Assembly (NCBI GenBank): GCA_030604405.1
Contig: JAUVVY010000018.1
Span: forward strand, 1-64,000
Length of the DNA stretch: 64,000 nt
Source of the DNA: a bacterium
GTDB taxonomy: Bacteria > Armatimonadota > Zipacnadia > Zipacnadales > UBA11051
Reading direction: 5' to 3'
Positions within the stretch are counted from its first letter, which is position 1, and the number at the start of each line of letters is the position of its first letter. The notes below the pieces were generated by a model that was not told the DNA's origin, ran no database searches, and was given only the letters and a program-made list of their open reading frames with translations. The position numbers were made by a program, and so were the translations under genes. Shown in pieces: positions 17,980-26,323 of the stretch.

Positions 17980-18135
17980 CAGAACTTGATGACGCGGATT
18001 GACTTTGCGGACGACAGCCACAATTACTTTGCCTATGATGCGGACAGAAAGCGGGTCGAGAAGCGGGCTTCCGCTGCGTGTATTCACCGCACTCGGAGAT
18101 CTATCATTATTCTACAGTTACCGCACAGGCCGTAG
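17980..18135 (+). pseudogene. YD-repeat (Rhs core) fragment 4
   Basis: Frame NLMTRIDFADDSHNYFAYDA then DRKRVEKR, after which the sequence leaves the YD pattern (ASAACIHRTRRS) and stops at 18135. The first 80 bases match fragments 2 and 3 closely. It begins abruptly in mid-unit. The 167 bases between the ankyrin stop and this piece show no gene. An oxidoreductase gene follows 18 bases later. Confidence 0.75.
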
Positions 18136-18153
18136 AGCAAAGCGAGGAGCACA

Positions 18154-19332
18154 ATGAAAGAAATCAAGATTGGCATCGTCGGTATGAGCGGGCGGGGCCA
18201 GGGCTGGGTCAACACGATCAACCTGGTGCCTGACTGCCGGCTGACCGCCGTGTGCGACAGGGTTGGGCCGCTGGTCGAGCAGGGCCTGGCGCGGGCCGAT
18301 GACCCCGGCGTGCGCGGATTTCGCGACTACGATGAAATGCTGGCAAATGCGGACATTGACGCCGTAGCCGTGATAGTTGAGCCGGAAGCCCTCGCCAGCC
18401 TGAGCGTGAGGGCACTGGAGGCGGGCAAGCACGCTATCTCCGAGGTGCCGCTGTGCTACACGATGGACGACTTGTGGCGGCTCATAGTGGCCGTCGAGCG
18501 GACCGGGCTGAAGTTCCAGCTTGCCGAGCAGACGGCATGGTCGCCGTGGGTATTCGCCTGGCGGGACATGGTGGAGCGCGGCGAACTTGGCAAAGTGCTG
18601 TTCGCGGAGGGGCAATACCTGCACGGCATGCCCGACTACGTCATGTGGGTTGACAGCGAAACCGGCCGCCGCATGGGCAGCGAGGAGGCCAAGGAGTGTC
18701 CCACCGCGATCAGGAGCCGGTACTGCAACCTGGGCACACCCATCAAGTACCACACGCACGACCTGAGCCCGCTGCTCAGAGTGCTGGATGACCGGGTGGA
18801 GCGGGTCTTTTGCATGGGCACGCGGCGCAGCGACAGCTATTACTACGACGACTTGTCCGGCTCCGACCTTCAGGTGGCGCTGATGCACACCGCGAAAGAC
18901 ACCATTATCCGGCTGGTGTGCGGCTTCAGCTTCCCGACGGCTCAGCCGGCTCACTGGTACCATCTGGTCGGCACCGGCGGAGATGTCGAGACAGCCCGAA
19001 GCGCCACATCGGCGGGAAGTGATCCGGGTGCATGGTGGCTGGCCGGCCGCCACATGAGGACCCGCACGCCGGTTGCGTGGGCCAATACAGATTTCCAGCC
19101 GGCTCCGGCTGCGGCAGTTGCCAGCGGACATGGAGGGCTTGACTATTACCCGATTGAGGATTTCGCCAACTGCATCCTCAATGACACCGAGCCCTTCAAC
19201 AATATCTACCGGGCCGCCGAGGTCCAGGCCCCCGGCATCCTGGCCGATATGTCTGCGGACACCGGAGAGCAGATTCAGGTCCCCGAGTTCCGGCCGAACG
19301 AGCAGCGCAAGGCCGGCCAGATGCCGGAGTAG
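18154..19332 (+). CDS. Gfo/Idh/MocA-family oxidoreductase
   Basis: 392 aa; GAGGAG lies 7 bases before ATG 18154. KIGIVGMSGRGQGWVNTI is the N-terminal nucleotide-binding loop; EAGKHAISEVPLCYTMDD corresponds to the GKHVxxEKP region with Lys replaced (SEVP). LFAEGQYLHGMPDYV and YHTHDLSPLLRVLDDRVERV build the substrate domain with its conserved His. It is close in layout to the protein at 10466-11659 (both have EG-x-Y), suggesting paralogues that act on related sugar derivatives. It lies just after the YD island and before a family 1 palindromic element. Confidence 0.85.
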   Translation: MKEIKIGIVGMSGRGQGWVNTINLVPDCRLTAVCDRVGPLVEQGLARADDPGVRGFRDYDEMLANADIDAVAVIVEPEALASLSVRALEAGKHAISEVPLCYTMDDLWRLIVAVERTGLKFQLAEQTAWSPWVFAWRDMVERGELGKVLFAEGQYLHGMPDYVMWVDSETGRRMGSEEAKECPTAIRSRYCNLGTPIKYHTHDLSPLLRVLDDRVERVFCMGTRRSDSYYYDDLSGSDLQVALMHTAKDTIIRLVCGFSFPTAQPAHWYHLVGTGGDVETARSATSAGSDPGAWWLAGRHMRTRTPVAWANTDFQPAPAAAVASGHGGLDYYPIEDFANCILNDTEPFNNIYRAAEVQAPGILADMSADTGEQIQVPEFRPNEQRKAGQMPE

Positions 19333-19337
19333 AATTT

Positions 19338-19650
19338 GTGGTTATGCAGATTTCTAATCGCAAAAGGAGTTTAGAGTCTTGGAGGGACCTCCCATTACAC
19401 GTCGTGGTCCTGTTGGAAGGGCCGCGTCGAGCTGCGCACGGTTGTTCCGTGCGCTGGGAGGCCGGCCCACGCAGAACGCTATCCTGGCGAGGTCGCCACA
19501 CGCAAACGGCCAATGACAACGGCTGGGCCAGCCTTGTCGGCTTCCAACGGCAAAGCCGACTGCGACAGGCCCTTCCAATACGACTAACGACGCCACAGCA
19601 TCGCCTTATGGCTTGAATTGCCCAATATTTGCATAACTACAGTAGAATAT
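19338..19650 (+). repeat. Palindromic element family 1, copy C
   Basis: Left end TTGTGGTTATGCAGATTTCT is eroded relative to other copies; the right end ATATTTGCATAACTACAGTA is intact. The interior AAAGGAGTTTAGAGTCT, GAAGGGCCGCGTCGA, CGCAGAACGCTATCCTGGCG and GCGACAGGCCCTTCCA matches copy F in the same orientation. It fills most of the gap 19333-19719, and spurious frames reading out of it extend the next gene upstream. Confidence 0.82.
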
Positions 19651-19719
19651 CAGACCGGCTTTGCGCGAGCAAACTCACCGGGACTGACAACGCGCCATAA
19701 GCGAGGAGTGAGGCATCTC

Positions 19720-20877
19720 GTGAAAATCCATCCTGTCCCCTTTAAGGCTCTGGGCGGCCTTTGCGAACAAGACGATGTGGACGCCGCCATGCGGGTTATA
19801 TCCAATGCCACCGAGCCGGAAGGCACCTTCTTCCCACTTCCTGAAGAGACCGATTTCCAGGATGCGTTCGCCGAGCACGAGGGCGCTAAACATGCAGTCG
19901 CGGTGAATAGCTGCGGGACCGGACTGGATGTGTGCATGATGGTGCTCGGCATACAGGCAGGCGATGAGGTCATCACTACGCCTCTCACGTTCGTATGCTC
20001 GGCTACATGTGCAGCGGCCCGCGGCGCCAAGGTCGTCTTCGCAGACATAGATCAGGAGACTATGAACCTCGACCCGGAAAAGGTCAGGGCCAAGATCAGC
20101 GACCGCACCCGCGCTATTGTTCCGGTCCACTACACCGGCCTGCCATGTGACCTGGACGCCTTCGACCAGATAAGCGGGGAGACAGGGATTCCGATCATCT
20201 ACGATGCAGCCCACATGGCAGGCGGGCTCTACCAGGGCAAGCCGGTCGGGGGACGCGGCCAGGCATCCTGCTATAGCTTCCAGAGCAACAAGAATATGAC
20301 GACTCTGGGTGAAGGTGGCGCCGTGACCACTGATGATCCAGAGTTCGCCGAAAAGGTCCGGCAGAAAAAGACCTTCGGATACGTCTATGGCGGGCCGCAA
20401 TTGCGAGTGGTGACCATCGGCTTCAACTACCGCATGACCAAGGTTCAGTACGCCGTGGGCCTGACCCAGGTCGCCAAGCTCGGCCGCGTCGTCTCCGAGC
20501 GTCGGGAGCGGATGCTCAGGATCAACGAGTTGCTGGCGGGTGTCGAGGAACTGATCCTGCCGGTCGGTCATGGCCCGGGCCATGCCAGCCACATGTACAG
20601 TGTGCGGCTTGACACCGACAAGGCCGGCTTCTCTGAAGCGGACCTCCGCGAGCACATGCAGGACGCCTATCAGGTCGGCAGCGCCAAGTGTTACGCGGTC
20701 GTGTGGAGCTGGGAGGCGTTCGCGGAAATTGATTACGACAACAGCGATTGTCCGATAGCGGAGAAGGCCTGCGAGCAGGTATTCCAGCTCCCCATTTTCC
20801 CCGATACGCCATTTGAGGACCTGGACTACATCGTCTGGACGCTGAAAGAATCAATAGCGGAGTTGCAGCGAAGTTGA
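19720..20877 (+). CDS. DegT/DnrJ/EryC1/StrS-family PLP aminotransferase
   Basis: 385 aa from GTG 19720 (GAGGAG 11 bases upstream); the longer frame from 19618 starts inside a palindromic element and is rejected. NSCGTGLDVCMMVLGIQAGD, IIYDAAHMAGG (PLP-ring Asp) and YSFQSNKNMTTLGEGGAV (Schiff-base Lys) define the family. Probably forms an amino sugar or amino cyclitol from a keto precursor. It is followed by a Gfo/Idh gene 26 bases downstream; DegT plus Gfo/Idh pairs are known from amino-sugar and 2,3-diamino-uronate pathways. Exact substrate unknown. Confidence 0.9.
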   Translation: MKIHPVPFKALGGLCEQDDVDAAMRVISNATEPEGTFFPLPEETDFQDAFAEHEGAKHAVAVNSCGTGLDVCMMVLGIQAGDEVITTPLTFVCSATCAAARGAKVVFADIDQETMNLDPEKVRAKISDRTRAIVPVHYTGLPCDLDAFDQISGETGIPIIYDAAHMAGGLYQGKPVGGRGQASCYSFQSNKNMTTLGEGGAVTTDDPEFAEKVRQKKTFGYVYGGPQLRVVTIGFNYRMTKVQYAVGLTQVAKLGRVVSERRERMLRINELLAGVEELILPVGHGPGHASHMYSVRLDTDKAGFSEADLREHMQDAYQVGSAKCYAVVWSWEAFAEIDYDNSDCPIAEKACEQVFQLPIFPDTPFEDLDYIVWTLKESIAELQRS

Positions 20878-20903
20878 CGCCACTTGCAGGGAGCAATGAA
20901 GCG

Positions 20904-21899
20904 ATGAACTGGTTGATAGTCGGAGCAGGTGACATCGTACACAAGCGTGTCGGCCCGGGGATCGCTGCCGAGCCGCGCAGCCGCATCGTCGCGGTCTGCG
21001 ATGTGGTGCAGCAACGTGCTGAAGATATTGCCCGGCAATATGACGCACGTGTGTTCACCGATCTGGATGAGGCGCTGCAGGACGGTGACGTTGAGGCGGT
21101 CTATGTCGCCACTCCGGTGTTCCTGCATGTCCCCCAGGCCGTCGCGGCCCTGGAGGCGGGCAAGCACGTTTTGGTGGAAAAGCCGGTGGGTGTGTCTTAT
21201 GCCCAGGCCTGCGAACTGGTAGAAGCCGCGCAAGCCGCAGATGGCACCTGCGGAGTGCCATACTATCGCAGGTTCTATCCTCGCTATGAAATGGCCGAGC
21301 AGATGCTGGACGCCGGCGAGTTCGGCCAGATTGTCCTGATCCGGCTTCATTTCTTCACGTGGCATGGTCCGACAGCAGACGACCCCAACGCCTGGCGACT
21401 AACATTTGACAAGTCGGGTGGTGGGGTACTGCCGGACATGGGCTCGCACATGTTTGACGTTATGATCGGGCTTTTCGGGCTACCTGCGCGCGTCTATGCC
21501 AAAGTCGCCACTCAGACCCATTCGTTCGAGGTGGAAGACTCGGCCGTGATGGTCATGGAGTACGAGGACGGCCCGCAGGTCATCGCCAGCTTCAACTGGA
21601 ACTCGAAGACCTGGTCGCATGAGTTCGAGATCATCGGCACTGAAGCCAAGGTGAAGTGGCATCCGTACGATGGGCCGAGTGTGCTGAAGACTGTGGGCCG
21701 GGATATTCAGGACATCGAGTCGCCGAATCACGAGAACATCCACTATCCGGTAATCGAGGATTTCGTCAGTGCGATAGAGCAGCGCCGTTGCCCGAGGGTG
21801 ACTGCACAGGAAGCGGCCAAGACCAATCTGCTGCTTGAGGCCGTTTATCTGTCCGCGCGTGAGAACCGTGAAGTTGCCCTGTCCGAAATAGAACACTAG
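20904..21899 (+). CDS. Gfo/Idh/MocA-family oxidoreductase
   Basis: 331 aa from ATG 20904 with GGGAG 10 bases upstream; TTG 20874 is an alternative overlapping the previous stop. WLIVGAGDIVHKRVGPGI binds NAD(P); GKHVLVEKPVGVSY is the canonical motif with the catalytic Lys; GVPYYRRFYPRYEMAEQML and GGVLPDMGSHMFDVMIGL with the conserved Asp-His follow. Unlike the two other Gfo/Idh proteins here it retains the EKP motif and is closer to sugar dehydrogenases. It is in line with the DegT gene before it and the unknown gene after it, whose possible TTG start directly abuts this stop. Confidence 0.9.
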   Translation: MNWLIVGAGDIVHKRVGPGIAAEPRSRIVAVCDVVQQRAEDIARQYDARVFTDLDEALQDGDVEAVYVATPVFLHVPQAVAALEAGKHVLVEKPVGVSYAQACELVEAAQAADGTCGVPYYRRFYPRYEMAEQMLDAGEFGQIVLIRLHFFTWHGPTADDPNAWRLTFDKSGGGVLPDMGSHMFDVMIGLFGLPARVYAKVATQTHSFEVEDSAVMVMEYEDGPQVIASFNWNSKTWSHEFEIIGTEAKVKWHPYDGPSVLKTVGRDIQDIESPNHENIHYPVIEDFVSAIEQRRCPRVTAQEAAKTNLLLEAVYLSARENREVALSEIEH

Positions 21900-23186
21900 T
21901 TGGCGCCCAACCTGATATTCAGGACACGGGAAGAAATGATTTTCGAACCTGCACCCCGAAACGATTTTGCAGAATTCATCGAAACCTACTACGAAGACTG
22001 CCGCCGTGGTATGCCCCAGATAGAGGCAATTGGCGGCAAGTGGACCTTCGAGGACCTCATCCCCGGCATGAGCGATTTCGATTATCGCTTCATCTGCGCC
22101 AATGGCATGAGCGCGGATGACTGGTGCCAAATGGCGTCTCTCGTGGGTCAGGTACACCTGGAACTGTCTAAGGCCCATCCGCACTGGGCGCGCAAGCTTG
22201 AACACCTGCCGGGAGCGAACCTCACCTGGGATGAGCTGACAGACCCGGGCGGCTACTGCACGGACTTCAGCCAGTGGACTTTTTACCACACTGCTCAACC
22301 CGAGCGGCTCAAGCAAGCCGGGCAAAGACTCGCCAGGCGACCGTGGAGTGAGGCGGATGAACTTTACCATCTCAACAAGTTCCTCACTTACTACACTCCG
22401 TACGACCGCGAGCTTGACCCGGCCATCAACCTCGGTCCCTACGAGAACAAGTACCCCCTGCACAGTCGGATCATGCACTACCTCCCGCCGCCGGTCCAGT
22501 CCGGGATATCCATTTTGCGGCGACAGACTCTGGCCGGCAAAATGGCAGCGCTGCGCCTGGCGTGCGAGATGTTCCCGGAGACAAGCGTATTCGAAGAGGC
22601 TCTCGACATAATTGATCGGCACTATGAGGCGCCCGAGTTGTACCATGACCCGGCACTGGCACAACTGGAGCAGCGGCTGTTTGAAGCAATAGAGATAGTG
22701 GGCCGCCATTTGGCCGATGCCATCACCATTGTGCCCGGTGCGGCCAGCACCTCGCCGGAGCAGTGGAAACAGGCGCTCAAGCAAATGCCGGTTGATCTGG
22801 CCCGCACTGTCTTCGTCAACGCCAAGTGGTCGCGGCTGACAAAAGGGCGCTTGTACTTCTACGCCCATGCCCCTTCTCATTTCGAGACACCGTGGCTGAT
22901 CCGAAACGAGTGCGAGTTGATCCGAACCATCTTTTTCCTCCCTCCGTTGACCGCGTTTTGGGAACTGACTCAAGGAGAGCAAGTTGGTGACCCGGCCGAG
23001 ATCATCCCTCAACTGGCGCCGGGGACTCTAACAGACGAGGAAGCGAAATGCTGTCTGACGGTCGGCGCCCTGACGAACAACTGCCAGGAGGGGCGGGAGA
23101 CAGAGGTTGCCAGGCAGCTAGTGGAGGTTTTTGACGGGTTCTACCACGCTCTGCACAAGCTATCCGCGATAGCCGTTGAATGGTAG
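21900..23186 (+). CDS. Unrecognised protein, possible nucleotidyltransferase fold
   Basis: 428 aa if TTG 21900 is used; ATG 21936 (12 codons later, after GGGAAG) may be the true start. I do not recognise the family. GKWTFEDLIPGMSDFDYRFI near residue 48-67 resembles the G-S-x(n)-D-x-D loop of nucleotidyltransferases, but the Gly-Ser pair is not canonical. The rest is helix-rich with many aromatic residues and a segment SGISILRRQTLAGKMAALRL. No signal peptide. Its position between a sugar oxidoreductase and amidohydrolases points to carbohydrate or amide metabolism. Confidence 0.6.
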   Translation: MAPNLIFRTREEMIFEPAPRNDFAEFIETYYEDCRRGMPQIEAIGGKWTFEDLIPGMSDFDYRFICANGMSADDWCQMASLVGQVHLELSKAHPHWARKLEHLPGANLTWDELTDPGGYCTDFSQWTFYHTAQPERLKQAGQRLARRPWSEADELYHLNKFLTYYTPYDRELDPAINLGPYENKYPLHSRIMHYLPPPVQSGISILRRQTLAGKMAALRLACEMFPETSVFEEALDIIDRHYEAPELYHDPALAQLEQRLFEAIEIVGRHLADAITIVPGAASTSPEQWKQALKQMPVDLARTVFVNAKWSRLTKGRLYFYAHAPSHFETPWLIRNECELIRTIFFLPPLTAFWELTQGEQVGDPAEIIPQLAPGTLTDEEAKCCLTVGALTNNCQEGRETEVARQLVEVFDGFYHALHKLSAIAVEW

Positions 23187-23234
23187 CGCCACCCGCTGCT
23201 GTATCAGACTGCGTTGAGTATGAGGTGATGCAAA

Positions 23235-23969
23235 TTGATAGTAGATTGTCACGTTCACATCGGGGAAGGCGTCTATCAAGCGTGCAAGCCGGAAAAGTTG
23301 CTTGCAGGCATGGATGCCTCGGGCGTGGATCGTGCTGTGGTCTGTCCGGTTGACCGGAACCTGGCAGTAGATAACGCGGAGGGCAATGACTACGTGTTGG
23401 ATGCAGTCGCAAGATACCCGGACCGGTTCATAGCGTTTGCCACAGCCAACCCGTGGTATGGCGCGCGAGCGATTGAGGAACTGCGGCGAGCGATACAAGC
23501 CGGGGCCCGCGGTCTCAAACTACACTCGAAGGTGCAGGGCTTCGCCATCAGTGACGACATTGTGAACCCTCTCATTGAGGTCGCCGGCGAACATAGCCTG
23601 CCCGTATTTGTCCATAGCGGCACAATGGTCTGTGCCGAGCCCCTGCAGCTAGCGATGCTGGCCAGACGCTACCCGTCCGTCAACTTCATAATGGGGCACT
23701 CGGGGGCCACTGACTTCTGGAACGACATGATCCCCGGCATAACAGGCGCAGAAAATATCTACCTGGACACGAGCCTGAATAACCCCGCCTCGATTGAGAG
23801 ATACTGCGATGCCATGGGGCCTGAGCGGCTCTGCTTCGGCACCGATTTCCCCCAGAATACGTACCCGGTTGAACTGGAGAAGATACAAAACGCCGTGCCA
23901 GATGACCAGCAGCGCAAAATCGTGCTGTGTGAGACCATTCTACGTCTGCTGGGCGAGGAGGTGGGTTAG
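23235..23969 (+). CDS. Amidohydrolase-related metal-dependent hydrolase (TIM barrel)
   Basis: 244 aa from TTG 23235, five bases after GAGGTGAT. IVDCHVHIGEG gives the H-x-H metal motif, GARGLKLHSKVQGF the strand-4 region, LPVFVHSG the next His, and MGHSGATDFWNDM and CFGTDFPQN the late His and the catalytic Asp. This is the amidohydrolase_2 (decarboxylase/lactonase-like) pattern. The next gene starts immediately after its stop and is a paralogue of the same length, indicating a tandem pair. Likely reaction: hydrolysis of a lactone or amide, or a decarboxylation. Confidence 0.85.
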   Translation: MIVDCHVHIGEGVYQACKPEKLLAGMDASGVDRAVVCPVDRNLAVDNAEGNDYVLDAVARYPDRFIAFATANPWYGARAIEELRRAIQAGARGLKLHSKVQGFAISDDIVNPLIEVAGEHSLPVFVHSGTMVCAEPLQLAMLARRYPSVNFIMGHSGATDFWNDMIPGITGAENIYLDTSLNNPASIERYCDAMGPERLCFGTDFPQNTYPVELEKIQNAVPDDQQRKIVLCETILRLLGEEVG

Positions 23970-24728
23970 ATGATCATAGACGCCCACATTCACTTTACTA
24001 TGCCACTCAGCGCGGGGGTTGACGAGGCTCGCAGGGCGATGGCGGAGGAGTTGGAGTTGATGGCTGAAGCGGGAGTTGACGGCGCCACCGGCTCTCTGAT
24101 TGACCCGCTGTACTCCAACTGCGATGCACACTCGCAGTACAATGACTTCTTTGCTGAGACAAGCAAAGGCTTCGAAGGGCGCTTCTGGCCGTGGTGCGTG
24201 GTCAACCCGCTCAACGATGACGCCGGCGACGAGGTCCGCCGCTGCTATGAAGTGCTGGGGATGAAAGCGCTCAAGCTCCACCCGTGGATGCAAGGATTCT
24301 CGTGCTCCGATGATTACTGCGACCCGGTGTATGAAGTCTGTGCGGAGCTGGGCATGCCCATCAACTTCCACGATGGCACGCCGGCCTATTCTTCCACACT
24401 GGGCTGCGCCGACGTGGCCCGGCGTTATCCCGAAGTAAAGGTCGTCCTCGCTCATGCCGGTCTCAACGACCAGTGGCGACAGGCCCGTGACATCGCCTGC
24501 GAGCTGCCCAACATTTACCTGACAATGTCGGGGCCCTCGATGCTGGCCATGCAGAGCATCGTGGATAGCGTCCCTGCCGCGCGGCTCATGTACGGCAGCG
24601 ACTACGGCGCAGGCGGCGTCAGCCTCATTGACTACCGGCTGCACAAGATTCAGCAGCTTGAAATGGACGACCGGACCCGCAAAATAATTCTGGGAGAGAA
24701 CGCGCTGCGGCTACTTGGTGTCAAGTAA
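23970..24728 (+). CDS. Amidohydrolase-related metal-dependent hydrolase (paralogue)
   Basis: 252 aa; ATG 23970 directly follows the stop of the preceding gene with no gap. IIDAHIHFTMPLSAG (H-x-H), MKALKLHPWMQGFSCSDDY, GMPINFHDGTP, LAHAGLNDQW and MYGSDYGAGG reproduce the same motif order as its neighbour, with the shared KLH-x-x-x-QGF segment. Probably a cytoplasmic partner enzyme acting on a related or successive substrate. It is the last gene of the plus-strand run from 18154 and converges on the URO-D gene. Confidence 0.85.
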   Translation: MIIDAHIHFTMPLSAGVDEARRAMAEELELMAEAGVDGATGSLIDPLYSNCDAHSQYNDFFAETSKGFEGRFWPWCVVNPLNDDAGDEVRRCYEVLGMKALKLHPWMQGFSCSDDYCDPVYEVCAELGMPINFHDGTPAYSSTLGCADVARRYPEVKVVLAHAGLNDQWRQARDIACELPNIYLTMSGPSMLAMQSIVDSVPAARLMYGSDYGAGGVSLIDYRLHKIQQLEMDDRTRKIILGENALRLLGVK

Positions 24729-24815
24729 GTGCGGCCTTCAAGCCTGCTGTGCGGCTTCTGGCCTGATGGCGAACTTGATCTGACCGTCATAGGCTGAGGA
24801 TCATATTGCGCAGGG

Positions 24816-25844
24816 TCAACTGTAGCGTCGCGCCTCGTCGAGCATGACCAGATAGTTGTCCAGCGGGATGTAGCTGGTTACCCAGTTTCCCAGTCCCAGG
24901 CAGTACCCGCCTCCCGGCATACAGATGTCGAGGACCTCCCGGACGCGCCTGCGTATGGAGGGCTCGTCCGCGCGGGCCATGAAGTCCACGTCCAGCCCGC
25001 CGAGCAGGCTGATGCGATCTCCCCACAGCCGCTTTGCCTCCGTCACCGGCGTGATGACGTCTTCGAAGGAGTGCTTTGCGTCAGCCTTAATGTCCTCGAT
25101 TATGTCATCCATTAACTCAGCGATCTGCCCGCAGGAGTGCAGGAAATAGAGCTTACCGTGCTCGTGCGCAATCTGTGCAAAACGCCTGTGCCATGGCAAA
25201 AACAGCCGCCGGAGATTGTCCGGATCAACGAGCAGAGAGGTCTTGAAGCCGAAATCGTCCGCCCCGTAGATCACGGCCACGCACTCATATTGGCATAGCT
25301 GCTCCACCAGATGGAGAGCGAAACTCCCGGCCCGCTCGCAGACCTCCGCGACAAACTCCGGCCGCTCATACAGCGCGATACACATGGTCTCAAAGCCCAT
25401 CAGATCGCGCACGATCTCAAACACATGAACCGTATGCACCACGCCCATGTCCTCAGGCATGTTCTGCTCGTGCCAGTCGAGCTGCGAGAAATCCACCTTG
25501 GCGATATCGGGCCATTCGTACTTTTCGATGTCCTCCGGCTGCTTGATCGGCGCGGTCTGGTCAGTCACCCATTCGTCGAAATAGATCGAGTACTTCGTCC
25601 CCGGCAGCCACACCCGCAGCAGTTCCAGTCCGACAAAGCGATGAATGGCGAGGTCGCGTTTCATGAGAAAAGCCGGGTCAGCAGGATTCACGTCTGCGAC
25701 CAGCGAGAACCGTTCTACTATCTCGGCCCTGACCACTTCGTCAATGGCATGTTCGAATATAAAGACGCGCTCCGGAGTTCCCTCCCGTCGCAGATTGCGA
25801 AAGAGAGCTTCCTTGCTGAGCGTTGGCTGCTCTGTCATCAGCAT
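24816..25844 (-). CDS. Uroporphyrinogen decarboxylase (URO-D)-family protein
   Basis: 342 aa from ATG 25844; ATG 25838 is equally possible, while the frame extension to 25994 enters a repeat and is rejected. GLELLRVWLPGTKYSIYFD, DWHEQNMPEDMGVVHTVHVF, YGADDFGFKTSLLVDP, KLYFLHSCGQIAELMDDII and LLGGLDVDFMA follow the order of URO-D/MtaA-type methyltransferase-like TIM barrels; the HSCG segment corresponds to their zinc ligands. No adjacent heme genes, so a corrinoid methyltransferase or other non-heme role is likelier than heme synthesis. This reading is inference. Confidence 0.8.
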   Translation of the reverse strand: MLMTEQPTLSKEALFRNLRREGTPERVFIFEHAIDEVVRAEIVERFSLVADVNPADPAFLMKRDLAIHRFVGLELLRVWLPGTKYSIYFDEWVTDQTAPIKQPEDIEKYEWPDIAKVDFSQLDWHEQNMPEDMGVVHTVHVFEIVRDLMGFETMCIALYERPEFVAEVCERAGSFALHLVEQLCQYECVAVIYGADDFGFKTSLLVDPDNLRRLFLPWHRRFAQIAHEHGKLYFLHSCGQIAELMDDIIEDIKADAKHSFEDVITPVTEAKRLWGDRISLLGGLDVDFMARADEPSIRRRVREVLDICMPGGGYCLGLGNWVTSYIPLDNYLVMLDEARRYS

Positions 25845-25971
25845 ATCTACATGTGCCTCTTCAAATCTTTCCGGCGGTTGGGTCCGCGTCGCGCACGAAT
25901 CCGTGCCTGGCGGCCGCTTCGGACCACCTGGAATCTTCTTCCCCGGTGGCGCGCAGATCCCGCCGCCACGC

Positions 25972-26100
25972 GGTCTAGTCTCAATACCGTTCACTTAAGC
26001 ACCTTAACACAGGTGGCGAAGTCTATCCGTGATGATTTCACTGTGCATCGGGCCGTATCGGGTATTTGCCGATTCTAAGTGAACAGTATTAGGTCTAGTC
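25972..26100. repeat. Short inverted-repeat element with 9-bp direct repeats
   Basis: Direct repeats GGTCTAGTC at 25972-25980 and 26092-26100 flank a 111-bp segment whose ends are inverted repeats: TCAATACCGTTCACTTAAG at 25981-25999 and CTAAGTGAACAGTATTA at 26075-26091. This is the signature of a small non-autonomous inserted element with a target duplication. It lies upstream of the URO-D gene and no coding sequence is inside. Confidence 0.6.
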
Positions 26101-26323
26101 TGGATTATTCATGAGTGAAATGGAATAACTAGCAAGATTGGACAGGGAGACCGTTCATGGGTACATAGAGCGGTCTTTGATAAGCGGCGGAAAATGACAC
26201 ACTGTAATCACCTCAACGACCTCGGGCTGGAAGCTGAGAATGCTTGCGCATTCTCACCTGAGCGTGGTAAGGAGGACACCACGCTCAGGCCGAGCCACGG
26301 CTTCATGAATAACGCGGTCTAGT
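26101..26323. repeat. Second hairpin-rich element beside the first, third GGTCTAGTC
   Basis: Between the GGTCTAGTC at 26092-26100 and another at 26315-26323, the ends read GATTATTCATGAG (26103-26115) and CTTCATGAATAAC (26301-26313), an inverted pair. Inside are GAGAATGC-TTGC-GCATTCTC and CTGAGCGTGG...CCACGCTCAG stems (26236-26288), also found in variant form at 34187-34265. It overlaps the last codons of the prepilin gene and probably serves as its transcription stop. Confidence 0.5.

Noticed and set aside
21480-23012. 510-codon minus-strand frame
   Set aside because: Shadow of the oxidoreductase and the gene after it on the plus strand; no ribosome binding site or family pattern.
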